Translations under genes and position numbers: made by a program
From: an uncultured Coprococcus sp.
GTDB lineage: Bacteria > Bacillota_A > Clostridia > Lachnospirales > Lachnospiraceae
DNA: 24,740 bases
Direction: 5' to 3'
NCBI GenBank assembly: GCA_900767685.1
Contig: CAAGAB010000227.1
Location: 1 to 24,740 of the forward strand
Notes under the pieces: model-generated
Databases searched by the model: none
What the model was told of the DNA's origin: nothing
Seen by the model: the letters and a program-made list of their open reading frames with translations, nothing else
In this document: positions 14,597 through 22,275 of the stretch, piece by piece
How positions within the stretch are numbered: the first letter of the stretch is position 1
Layout: the number at the start of each line of letters is the position of its first letter

Positions 14597-14624
14597 GGAT
14601 ATTGCTCATCATAACGACATACTT
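14597..14624 (+). promoter_or_regulatory. Possible forespore (SigG-like) promoter of the germination operon
   Basis: GGATA (14597-14601) and CATACTT (14618-14624), 16 bp apart, resemble the SigG pattern gnATR / CATnnTA known from Bacillus, though the spacer is a base or two short. GerA operons are normally SigG-dependent. The leader would be under 20 bases. A hairpin AATCATC-ATGA-GATGATT lies upstream at 14555-14572. Confidence 0.3.
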
Positions 14625-14649
14625 GTGTATGGGATTGGAAAGATAGAAT

Positions 14650-16143
14650 ATGACGAAAATAAGTGGAGATATTCAAGAAAATATCACAAAAATAAGAGCA
14701 ATGTTCAGCAAATGGGGAGATATTGTAGAAAAAGAGTTCGTTCTTGACCGAGAGGGCTGTTATGGCGGCGGCTCGTTCTACGTGGTGTACATTGACGGCC
14801 TGTGTGATCATGAGCTTATAGAAAATACGGTTATAAAGCCGGTTACCTGGGAATGGCGGGACGCTCATACCAATATGGATAACCTATGGGAGAGAATGGT
14901 AAACGTAGAAAGCCAGACCGCTGATCTTGAGGTGGAGGAAGATTTTGACAAGGTGAGAGAGTCCATACTCAAAGGGGACACGGCTGTGTTTGTGTCCGGA
15001 AGCAGCAAGGCTATGGTTATCTCATCCAAACGATTCCCGGTAAGAGGGGTGGAGGAGAGCTCGACTGAGGGGGGAATGCGTGGACCGAGAGATAGCTTCA
15101 ATGAGAATTTCAGGACTTCCACAGCACTTATCAGGAGAAGGATAAAGGATACCAATCTGAAACTTGTGCAGGGAACCATGGGGGTAAGATCGGGAACGCA
15201 GTATGGAATTATGTATATTGAGGATATAGCACGGCCGGATCTGGTGGACAGAGTGCAGGAGGCCGTTGACAAATACAGTATTGATGCTGTGTTTGACAGC
15301 GGGATGGCAGAACATCTGATGGAGGAGAGCTGGAAAGAGATATTTCCGATATATCAGTCTACAACCAGACCGGATAAAGCGGCTGCAGCCCTCACAGAAG
15401 GCCGGGTCGTGGTTGTGTTTGACAATTCTCCAGAGGTAATCATTGCCCCTGCAACTTTAAATACTTTGTTTCAGACGTCTGATGACTATTATAATAGATG
15501 GCCTGTGGCTACATTTGCAAGAATGATACGTTATCTTGCCTCGTTTATAGCTGTTGGATTACCAGGGCTATATATAGCGGTCACGTGTTATCACAGGGAA
15601 TTGATACCGGATAAACTTCTGTATGCCATTGCTGATGCCAGAAGCCGACTGTCATTTCCTATTGTGATAGAGGTGCTCATTATGGAACTGTTGTTTGAAC
15701 TTCTTCGGGAGGCTGGAATCAGACTGCCAAGTCAGCTTGGAAATACAATAGGTGTGGTTGGCGGTCTCATAGTTGGTCAGTCTGCTGTTGAGGCGGGTAT
15801 AGTGAGTACAATTGTTGTTATAGTTGTGGCTCTAACTGCTATTGCCTCGTTTGCAATACCAAATGAAGCCTTTGCGTCCGTTTTCCGGCTTCTGAAATTT
15901 ATGACAATACTTGCCAGTGCTGTATACGGAATATTGGGGTTTATATTGGTTATGCTCATGCTGACATTTCATCTGGCATCTCTTGACAGCTTTGGGATAC
16001 CCTATCTGTCTCCTGTTGTTTCATGTGGGTACTCTGGTGACACAGGACAGGACTTTGTCATCAGATCACCTATAAAAAAGATGGTGCGCAGACCGTCGTG
16101 GAGCAGACCTGGTGAGAGAAGGCGTTTGGTCAGAAAGAGGTGA
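14650..16143 (+). CDS. gerA: GerA-family spore germination protein (A subunit)
   Basis: GerA-type A subunits form part of the germinant receptor in the spore inner membrane. The 497-residue protein has the family plan: a cytoplasmic N-terminal region (1-285) starting MTKISGDIQENITKIRAMF, with FVSGSSKAMVISSKRFPVRGVEES near 114-136 and the highly typical GPRDSFNENFRTSTALIRRRIK near 146-167. Next come about five membrane segments (290-460), including YIAVTCYHRELIP, and a basic C-terminal tail. A weak GGAAAG ribosome site lies before the ATG. The permease gene starts within a base or two of its stop. Presence of the receptor suggests a spore-former or a lineage that kept the genes. Confidence 0.93.
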   Translation: MTKISGDIQENITKIRAMFSKWGDIVEKEFVLDREGCYGGGSFYVVYIDGLCDHELIENTVIKPVTWEWRDAHTNMDNLWERMVNVESQTADLEVEEDFDKVRESILKGDTAVFVSGSSKAMVISSKRFPVRGVEESSTEGGMRGPRDSFNENFRTSTALIRRRIKDTNLKLVQGTMGVRSGTQYGIMYIEDIARPDLVDRVQEAVDKYSIDAVFDSGMAEHLMEESWKEIFPIYQSTTRPDKAAAALTEGRVVVVFDNSPEVIIAPATLNTLFQTSDDYYNRWPVATFARMIRYLASFIAVGLPGLYIAVTCYHRELIPDKLLYAIADARSRLSFPIVIEVLIMELLFELLREAGIRLPSQLGNTIGVVGGLIVGQSAVEAGIVSTIVVIVVALTAIASFAIPNEAFASVFRLLKFMTILASAVYGILGFILVMLMLTFHLASLDSFGIPYLSPVVSCGYSGDTGQDFVIRSPIKKMVRRPSWSRPGERRRLVRKR

Positions 16144-16145
16144 TG

Positions 16146-17822
16146 ATGTTGCAGTATGATAAACAAAATGTGACATATGGGGCTTTTTTTAAGTTTGCTT
16201 TGCTTTTGCTGACGGGCTCTATAATATATGTAGCTACATTAATACCGCCGACATATGGAGAAAACTGCATAATAATGTCACTTTTTTTGATGCTAAGCAT
16301 GGCTTTCGCTTATGTGATACTACTATATGTTGCATATAACAGGCTTGATGCCCAAGAGAGGCTTGAAGGTGCAAAAAGGAAACATTGCCTTATTGGTTTT
16401 ATTTATGGGACAAGAATGGCTATAAAGTCAGGAATATTGGTGTTTATAGTGTCGGCGGCTGCCCGGGAACTAGTGCTGAGAAAGTATGGGGAGATCGCCG
16501 TTGCCTTGCCGGTTCTGCTAGCGGCTCTTTATATAGGAAGCCGGGGGATGGGAAGGGTCGTGAGATTTGCAGAGGCAGTGTTCTGGTTCACCGTGGCGGC
16601 GGGGGTGTTTGTTTTTGTTATGAGTGTGAAGAACATTCATTTGTCTGAGCTTGGGGCATATACCTTGTTTGTCGAGGAGAATGGTATCAGCTGTACGATA
16701 AATAAGGTTATGATCAGAGGTGGATTGCTGTTTCTTGGTTTTACATTTATGGAGATGGTGATCATCATATATATGAAAGTAAAACATAGACGTAGGGGAA
16801 TGCTGATATCGGTGACTGGAACTGCTTTTATTATTGGGGTTATTGGTTCGCTAATAGTGATAACAACTCTTGGCATGGGAGCGCTGAGTTCTCATTCTAA
16901 GGATATACTATATATAGTAGGAGCTATGGAATTGCCCGGTGGTGTAAAAATGAGACCGCTGATGCTTGTGTGTTATCTTCTGGTCGTGTGGGGAATGGTG
17001 GCTATAGCGCCCCATATAGCCTGTGCATTTGAGACGATGGAAGAAAATGTCACCAGTCATGTCAGGCTTTATAAACTGATATGGGCCGTGGGCGCATTTG
17101 GTGTATGTATAATCCTGCAGAAATTGTATTCGTCTGGAGTGAACATTGGAACGTCAGCAGAGTTGTCATCTGTAGGTATCAAAGGTATGATGGGAAGTTC
17201 TGTAAATGGGCTGTACAGGCTGATTCCAGAATATCTGCTTCTTGTTGATATTCCGTTATCAGTCATATTGCCGGTTCTTGCTGTTATCTGGAAGAAGAGA
17301 AGACGGGTATGTGTGGGACTGCTTTTGTGTATATGCGGGGCTTATATGTGTACGGGATGCGCTTATAAATCTATAGAGGATGTTGATTATGCATCGGTTC
17401 TGGTGATTGACAGACAGGATGATCAGGTTGGTCATAATGATAGATCAGATATTGGAATCGATCACAGGTTTAAATACAGCCTGGTATTTCCAAATCAAAA
17501 AGAAGGTGATGGGAAAGAGGGTGATGGGAGTGATGATGCTGAAAAGATTTATAGTGTATGGGCGAATTCGTTTGAAAAGGTAAGAGCACAATACAATAAG
17601 GAGCATGCCAGACAGCTTGACACAAGTCATGTTGAGTATATTGTGACGGAGGATGAGGAGGTTCTGTCTGCAGTGTGCAGTGAGCTTGGAGATGAATTTG
17701 CCACAAGCTATGTCACTGTTGTGATAGAAGAAAATATTATAGAGAAATCCGGGAAAAACAATACAAAAGAATATCTAAAAACACATTACAAAGGACAATG
17801 TCTTGCCGCTTTGGATAGATGA
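16146..17822 (+). CDS. GerAB-like permease fused to a short GerAC-like lipoprotein, probable frameshift near the end
   Basis: Residues 1-380 are a roughly ten-helix APC-type permease like GerAB, the germinant-binding subunit of spore receptors. Then WKKRRRVCVGLLLCICG leads to a lipobox-like TGC at Cys405 and SIEDVDYASVLVIDR, which looks like the start of GerAC (GCxxxxEIEDxxxVxxIGID). The GerAC part is only about 155 residues, against a usual 330-400 in total. The fusion reads through without a stop; AAGAAGAGAAGACGG just before GTG 17315 could allow separate initiation. The stop at 17822 looks secondary: if one A of the AAAAA run 17777-17781 is skipped, the frame continues as HITKDNVLPLWIDD and ends at TAA 17875-17877. 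Start ATG 16146 is chosen for its spacing from AGAGG; ATG 16143 and GTG 16140 are alternatives. Confidence 0.82.
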   Translation: MLQYDKQNVTYGAFFKFALLLLTGSIIYVATLIPPTYGENCIIMSLFLMLSMAFAYVILLYVAYNRLDAQERLEGAKRKHCLIGFIYGTRMAIKSGILVFIVSAAARELVLRKYGEIAVALPVLLAALYIGSRGMGRVVRFAEAVFWFTVAAGVFVFVMSVKNIHLSELGAYTLFVEENGISCTINKVMIRGGLLFLGFTFMEMVIIIYMKVKHRRRGMLISVTGTAFIIGVIGSLIVITTLGMGALSSHSKDILYIVGAMELPGGVKMRPLMLVCYLLVVWGMVAIAPHIACAFETMEENVTSHVRLYKLIWAVGAFGVCIILQKLYSSGVNIGTSAELSSVGIKGMMGSSVNGLYRLIPEYLLLVDIPLSVILPVLAVIWKKRRRVCVGLLLCICGAYMCTGCAYKSIEDVDYASVLVIDRQDDQVGHNDRSDIGIDHRFKYSLVFPNQKEGDGKEGDGSDDAEKIYSVWANSFEKVRAQYNKEHARQLDTSHVEYIVTEDEEVLSAVCSELGDEFATSYVTVVIEENIIEKSGKNNTKEYLKTHYKGQCLAALDR

Positions 17823-17912
17823 TCCTGAGGCTGCTGCAGGGCATGGGACAGATGATGACATAGAGTTCGATTTCTAAGTGGGTTTGTGGTACAGATATAG
17901 GAGGTATTGTTT

Positions 17913-18407
17913 ATGTGGAGAATGTTCAAGGCAGGGATTATGGGCGTGATAATAGGCGTTATAGGAGGGGCGATAGTTGGACATATATCATATGTGAAAA
18001 ACTATAAAGAAGGTCTTAACAGGGAGATAAGATCCAGCGCAGTCATGTATAACAATAATGAGTCTGATGAGGACAAAGTGATAAGGATAAAGGTTGATTA
18101 TGATGGGGATGGAGGATCGGATACGCAGTCTGAAAAAATTGCAAACTATGTTGGTAACGCAATCCTGGATGAAGTAGAGGGGTGGCTTGGCGATGATTAT
18201 AGCAGCAGGTATAGTTATGCTGAGATGAGACATTTGCTCAACATGGCTATGAGCAGGATAGATGAAGCTGCCAGCAGTGCAGCGTACGAGATGGGGGCGG
18301 ATGTGGATTCTGATGCAAAGTTTTCATATGAATATTTTGATGATTGTGGTGAGGATTGCCCCGCGGGATTTTACAATACATTGAATGTTGAACTTGTGGA
18401 CAGATGA
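17913..18407 (+). CDS. Unknown membrane-anchored protein following the germination genes
   Basis: I do not recognise this 165-codon gene. The product has an N-terminal helix with glycine-rich spacing (MGVIIGVIGGAIVG, 10-23) that could be a membrane anchor. An acidic, Asp- and Ser-rich outside region follows, with stretches like VDYDGDGGSD and ISEKIANYVGNAI-like helices. Two Cys occur close together (DCGEDCPAGF). AGGAGG lies 8 bases before ATG 17913; an earlier in-frame TTG is rejected for that reason. It starts about 35 bases after the end of the corrected permease/lipoprotein frame, so it is probably the last gene of the germination operon. A role in the receptor is only a guess from position. 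Confidence 0.7.
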   Translation: MWRMFKAGIMGVIIGVIGGAIVGHISYVKNYKEGLNREIRSSAVMYNNNESDEDKVIRIKVDYDGDGGSDTQSEKIANYVGNAILDEVEGWLGDDYSSRYSYAEMRHLLNMAMSRIDEAASSAAYEMGADVDSDAKFSYEYFDDCGEDCPAGFYNTLNVELVDR

Positions 18408-18446
18408 ATTAAAGATTAAACATAGTCAATATCAACTAGATAAAAC

Positions 18447-18475
18447 TGGATAAAAAGTACAGCAGGTGTTATACT
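18447..18475 (+). promoter_or_regulatory. Promoter of ddl
   Basis: TGGATA (18447-18452) and TATACT (18470-18475) are 17 bp apart and TGT precedes the -10 (extended form). The predicted start is near 18482, within the inverted repeat described next. Confidence 0.6.
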
Positions 18476-18519
18476 TTGACCTGTGGTATGCCCATATAGC
18501 ATATCACAGATTAAAGTAT
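18471..18519. promoter_or_regulatory. 21-bp inverted repeat between the ddl -10 and ribosome binding site
   Basis: Left arm 18471-18491 and right arm 18499-18519 pair over 21 positions with one C-A mismatch and two G-U pairs, around a 7-base CCATATA loop. The left arm overlaps the -10 element and the right arm ends at the base before AAGGAG. It has no U-tract, so a DNA operator or a translation-control hairpin is more likely than a terminator. Confidence 0.75.
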
Positions 18520-18533
18520 AAGGAGCATTTGCT

Positions 18534-19589
18534 ATGGCTAAGGAAAATCTGGTAGTAATATTTGGCGGAAGATCATCAGAGCATGAGGTTTCCTGCATTT
18601 CTGTTCAGACTGTTGCAAAGGCGGTTGACACAGAAAAGTACAATATGACATTAGTTGGAATTACAAAAGAGGGAAAGTGGCTTAAAGCTGATAATATAGA
18701 GAGCATAGCTGACGGAAGCTGGTATGACAGCAAGGTTACAGCTATAATTTCACCTGACACAACAAAAGAACTCATCATTCTTGATGGCGATAAGATGACG
18801 AGACAGAGTGTTGATGTGATATTCCCTGTTCTTCATGGAATGTACGGTGAGGATGGAACTATACAGGGATTATTTGAGATGGCTGACATTCCATATGTCG
18901 GATGCGGCGTGTTGGCATCAGCTGCGTCTATGGATAAATTCTATACCAAGGTTATCGTTGATAATATTGGCGTGAGACAGGCAAGATTTGTACCTGTACT
19001 TGCAGAGGATTTCAGCAATCTCGATGCGGCTATGGACAGGGTTGAGGCAGATCTGGAGTATCCTGTATTTGTAAAGCCGTCAAAGGCCGGATCTTCAAAG
19101 GGTGTCAGCAAGGCTGTTGATAGACAGAGTCTGAAAACTGCACTTGATGAGGCTGTTAAGTATGACAATAAGATCCTTGTAGAGGAAACTATAGTTGGAC
19201 GTGAGCTTGAGTGTGGAGTCCTCGGATATAAGGACAATACTCAGGCATCAGGAGTCGGTGAGATCCTTGCTGCTGCTGAATTCTATGATTTCGATGCAAA
19301 GTATAACAATGCTGAGTCTAAGACAGTCATAGGGGCAGACATACCGGCTGAGACAGAGGCAGAGATAAGAGAAGATGCTGTGAAGATATTCAGAGCACTT
19401 GATGGATTTGGCCTTTCAAGAGTTGACTTCTTCCTTGAGAAGGATACGAACAAAGTGGTATTTAACGAGATAAATACACTTCCTGGATTTACAAAGATAA
19501 GTATGTATCCGATGCTCTGGAATGCAAAGGGATACGACATAAAGAAGCTTGTAAGCACGCTTATCGAGATGGCAAAAGAAAGAAAATAA
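18534..19589 (+). CDS. ddl: D-alanine--D-alanine ligase
   Basis: Ddl joins two D-alanines with ATP to make the peptide end of peptidoglycan precursors, in the cytoplasm. The 351-residue ATP-grasp protein has GGRSSEHEVSCIS (11-23, with Glu16), VLHGMYGEDGTIQG (99-112), KPSKAGSSKGVSK (181-193), the omega-loop region FYDFDAKYNNAESKT (250-264), and NEINTLPGFTKISMYP (311-326). These fit Ddl of Clostridia. I see no clear Van-type D-lactate or D-serine signature, though specificity cannot be proven by eye. AAGGAG lies 8 bases before the ATG. The gene has its own promoter and an inverted repeat in the leader; the DUF1934-like gene follows after 45 bases. Confidence 0.95.
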   Translation: MAKENLVVIFGGRSSEHEVSCISVQTVAKAVDTEKYNMTLVGITKEGKWLKADNIESIADGSWYDSKVTAIISPDTTKELIILDGDKMTRQSVDVIFPVLHGMYGEDGTIQGLFEMADIPYVGCGVLASAASMDKFYTKVIVDNIGVRQARFVPVLAEDFSNLDAAMDRVEADLEYPVFVKPSKAGSSKGVSKAVDRQSLKTALDEAVKYDNKILVEETIVGRELECGVLGYKDNTQASGVGEILAAAEFYDFDAKYNNAESKTVIGADIPAETEAEIREDAVKIFRALDGFGLSRVDFFLEKDTNKVVFNEINTLPGFTKISMYPMLWNAKGYDIKKLVSTLIEMAKERK

Positions 19590-19634
19590 ATACAAATAAA
19601 ACAATAAAGATTAAAAGAGAGATTGGGATTTTAT

Positions 19635-20060
19635 ATGATAAATAATGTTACTGTCACAGTTGTGGGTGAACAGAAGGGCAGCAGGGAAGAGAAGGCGGTA
19701 GAACCGATAGAGCTTGTCACCAACGGGAATCTGCGGGAGAAGGATGGAGTATATTATCTGAAATACGATGAGTATTACGAAGATTTGGAGAATCCTGTCA
19801 AGAATCTCCTGAAGTTTAGCCGGGATGGGCTGACGCTCACCAAGAGAGGTGATGTCAGTTCGGAGATGTCGTTCAGAGTTGGAGAGACTGCGAATGCTTA
19901 TTATTCCACTCCTACTGGACTTATACCTATGAGTATACTCACTGAAGCATATCAGATGGAGGCAACAGATAAAGGTATCAACATTGCAATAGTTTATATT
20001 ATGGATTATGGAAATGACTGTCTTTCGTTTAATGTTCTGAGGATCACGGTTGAGAAATAG
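19635..20060 (+). CDS. DUF1934-like (YwiB-type) small beta-barrel protein
   Basis: This 141-residue protein resembles the DUF1934/YwiB family: a short beta-rich cytoplasmic protein starting with VTVTVVGEQ, then repeated strands (GVYYLKYDEYYEDLENPVKNLLKFS), SSEMSFRVGETANAYYSTPTGLIPM near 81-104, and an end in FNVLRITVEK. Function is unknown; such proteins have a lipocalin-like fold in known structures. ATG 19635 is preferred over in-frame TTG 19623, although the nearest purine-rich GAGAG is distant. It lies 45 bases after ddl and 17 bases before the methyltransferase gene, so the three may be one transcript. Confidence 0.8.
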   Translation: MINNVTVTVVGEQKGSREEKAVEPIELVTNGNLREKDGVYYLKYDEYYEDLENPVKNLLKFSRDGLTLTKRGDVSSEMSFRVGETANAYYSTPTGLIPMSILTEAYQMEATDKGINIAIVYIMDYGNDCLSFNVLRITVEK

Positions 20061-20077
20061 CCGGAAAGGAACTACTT

Positions 20078-20695
20078 ATGGGTGGTGAAAAGGCGTTTGA
20101 TGATTTCCTGTCGATAGATACGACGGAATGTGTGGGGGCTGAACAGCTCTCGGATGATAACAATATATATCAGGCTACATATTATAGGGATCTGGTGACT
20201 ATATTTGACGCTGTATCAATGAATCCGGAGGATACTCTTGTGGATTTTGGATGCGGGCTTGGAAGAGTGTTGTTCTATGGCAATTCCAGACACTATTGCA
20301 GAACTACAGGTATAGAGGTGAACCGGGATGTGTATGAAAAACTCTTGGAGAATGCTGAGGGATACCAGAACAGATTCTACGATCAGGAAGAACGAATGCT
20401 GTTCTATAACATGCCTGCACAGGAGTATGAAGTCGCTGATGGGGATAACTATTTCTATTTCTTCAATCCTTTCTCGCCAGTTATCTTCAAGTCGGTTATA
20501 GATAATATCATAGCATCTGTGAGCAGGTGCCCGAGGGATATCTATCTGATGCTGTATTATCCGACATTTGAGTATCAGAAAGTTATGAGGGATAGCAGAT
20601 ATTTTGTGCTCAAGGATATAGTAAAGCTTTCAGGGTATGAGGAAGATCCTGACGAGAAGCTTTATGTGTACCACATGTCAAGATATTTTGTTTGA
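20078..20695 (+). CDS. Class I SAM-dependent methyltransferase-like protein
   Basis: The 205-residue protein has the Rossmann SAM site: LVDFGCGLGRVLFY (54-67) with a GxGxG-like turn, acidic residue Glu80 ending the second strand (TTGIEVNRD), and a later FFNPFSP stretch (about 128-134) in the place of the catalytic loop. The substrate is unknown; the NPF motif resembles small-molecule or RNA methyltransferases, but I cannot assign it. AAAGGA lies upstream of the ATG, 17 bases after the DUF1934-like gene. Its last 18 bases overlap the end of the convergent CPBP protease gene. Confidence 0.82.
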   Translation: MGGEKAFDDFLSIDTTECVGAEQLSDDNNIYQATYYRDLVTIFDAVSMNPEDTLVDFGCGLGRVLFYGNSRHYCRTTGIEVNRDVYEKLLENAEGYQNRFYDQEERMLFYNMPAQEYEVADGDNYFYFFNPFSPVIFKSVIDNIIASVSRCPRDIYLMLYYPTFEYQKVMRDSRYFVLKDIVKLSGYEEDPDEKLYVYHMSRYFV

Positions 20696-21631
20696 ATGAT
20701 CTGCTTTTGCCGAGTATGGTCGGAATAACAATAAATGTATAATGATAAGACTTGCCACGCAGAGAAGACAGGCTCCTGCGGTTATGGCTGTAAAAAAAGT
20801 ATCCGATGGGTGTCCTGATGCGCTGGCAGTTACAGACAGATCAGAGAATATGCTGTCGATCATATAGGACGAGATGTTTACGGTCATATGCAGGAATATG
20901 GCAGGCAGCAGAGAAGATGTCCACACTGTTATGAGAGCCAGAATGATCCCTGAGGGAACTGCATAGCAGAACTGTACGACATTGCCATGAAACAGTCCAA
21001 ATAATAAGGCAGATATAAATATCGCACAGGCATTGCAGTATTTGGACCTTGAGCTATATTTGTAAGGTGTCGTACGTGTGAATAAAGTTTGAAAGAACCG
21101 TTGGAGCGCTCCCAGAGATATCCCCCTGAACACAAGCTCCTCGGCGATCGGGGCAACCAGTGTGACTGTTGCAACCCGAAGTATACCATTGTTCAGTGAA
21201 AAGGACTTTTCAACCATGGTCTTATATTCTTTTAGAAGATCCGGACTGTGTATATCAATTATATTCAGGATACCGGTAGATAAGAGCTGTATGGATATCC
21301 CGGTGATCAGTAAAAGAATACAGAGAATAAAAATTCGCAGAGGTGGCATCTTTTTCATCTCTGCTTTTTTTACCTGATTTTCAGAATGGCAGATGGATGG
21401 CTCAGTGGGTATACTGCTGTCGTGGAGCAGCTGCGGATACCTGAAAAAAGCAAATATACACATAAGGATTATGACTGTATAAGAAAACAGAGATACCGGA
21501 ATAGTGGTATCTCTGCTTTCTTTGAGAAATATCTGAAAGATTGCTGATATGCAGTCCTGAGTAAATACCATACAAACAGGTGCCAGAATAGCAATTCCCA
21601 GATCGCGGAGACTTATACGGTGATTATTCAT
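20678..21631 (-). CDS. CPBP-family intramembrane metalloprotease
   Basis: CPBP (CAAX protease/bacteriocin-processing) proteins are multi-pass membrane enzymes; some give self-immunity to peptides or process peptides and prenyl-proteins. The 317-residue protein has all motifs: EELVFRG with Glu164, Glu165 and Arg169, FGLFH with His215, and HMTVN with His248 and Asn252. About eight hydrophobic segments are seen. AGAAGGAGG lies 12 bases before the ATG, a long spacing. It is the last gene of a minus-strand group starting with the glucanotransferase gene. The substrate is unknown; no bacteriocin gene is adjacent, though the window holds an AgrD peptide far away. Confidence 0.9.
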   Translation of the reverse strand: MNNHRISLRDLGIAILAPVCMVFTQDCISAIFQIFLKESRDTTIPVSLFSYTVIILMCIFAFFRYPQLLHDSSIPTEPSICHSENQVKKAEMKKMPPLRIFILCILLLITGISIQLLSTGILNIIDIHSPDLLKEYKTMVEKSFSLNNGILRVATVTLVAPIAEELVFRGISLGALQRFFQTLFTRTTPYKYSSRSKYCNACAIFISALLFGLFHGNVVQFCYAVPSGIILALITVWTSSLLPAIFLHMTVNISSYMIDSIFSDLSVTASASGHPSDTFFTAITAGACLLCVASLIIIHLLLFRPYSAKADHSNKIS

Positions 21632-21663
21632 AATATAGCACAGCCTCCTTCTTATGTTAACTA

Positions 21664-22227
21664 TTACATCTTCTGAATCTTTTTAGCACGTTCTCTTTCT
21701 TCTTTTGCCTTTGCTTTGGCAGCAGCCTTCTGCTCCTTGCTCATGTTTGCCTCGGCAGTTTCCTTATCGTACATATCCTGATACTTTCTCTGCTTTGCAC
21801 GGATTTTCTCGCCAAATGTCTTCTTGCCAGGTTTCTCAACGATCTTACCTCTGACATTCTTCACGCTGATTATGTAGATACCACTGACCATTGCTTTTAC
21901 TTCGCCGCGTACAGGCATCTGATCATATATGCCGTCATCACAGATGAGGTTCATGATCTGAGGTCCGATCTTAGCCTTTACGATAGGCATCTTAGCTTTC
22001 TGGTAACGCTTTGGAGTCTGTTCCATAACTACCTTAGGAAGTCCTGCATCCTTCATAGGAAGCATCTTTTTGTCAATGACAAGCATTGTGACAGGCTGTG
22101 CCTGTTCCTTCATCATTTCTTTCTGTGCTGACTGCTTTTTCTGCATCTTGTTGCCTACGATATATAAAGCAACCATTACGCCTATAACGATAACCAATAT
22201 GATTATCAACCATATCCACCATGCCAT
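21664..22227 (-). CDS. Small membrane-anchored basic protein, function unknown
   Basis: The 187-residue protein has an N-terminal transmembrane helix (MAWWIWLIIILVIVIG, about 1-24) and then a Lys- and Gln-rich cytoplasmic region with VTMLVIDKKMLPMKDAGLP (45-64), PIVKAKIGPQIMNLICDD and VKAMVSGIYIISVKNVRGK (110-128). The C-terminus (about 145-187) is a very Lys-, Ala- and Glu-rich likely coiled coil (KEQKAAAKAKAKEERERAKK). I recall similar proteins in Lachnospiraceae without known function, so the name is left general. AGGAGG lies eight bases before the ATG. It sits between the PlsC-like and CPBP genes, 48 and 32 bases away, in one direction. Confidence 0.82.
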   Translation of the reverse strand: MAWWIWLIIILVIVIGVMVALYIVGNKMQKKQSAQKEMMKEQAQPVTMLVIDKKMLPMKDAGLPKVVMEQTPKRYQKAKMPIVKAKIGPQIMNLICDDGIYDQMPVRGEVKAMVSGIYIISVKNVRGKIVEKPGKKTFGEKIRAKQRKYQDMYDKETAEANMSKEQKAAAKAKAKEERERAKKIQKM

Positions 22228-22275
22228 GTTAGGTTCCTCCTGAAAATATTGTGTCGTTTGATTATTATAGCTTTA

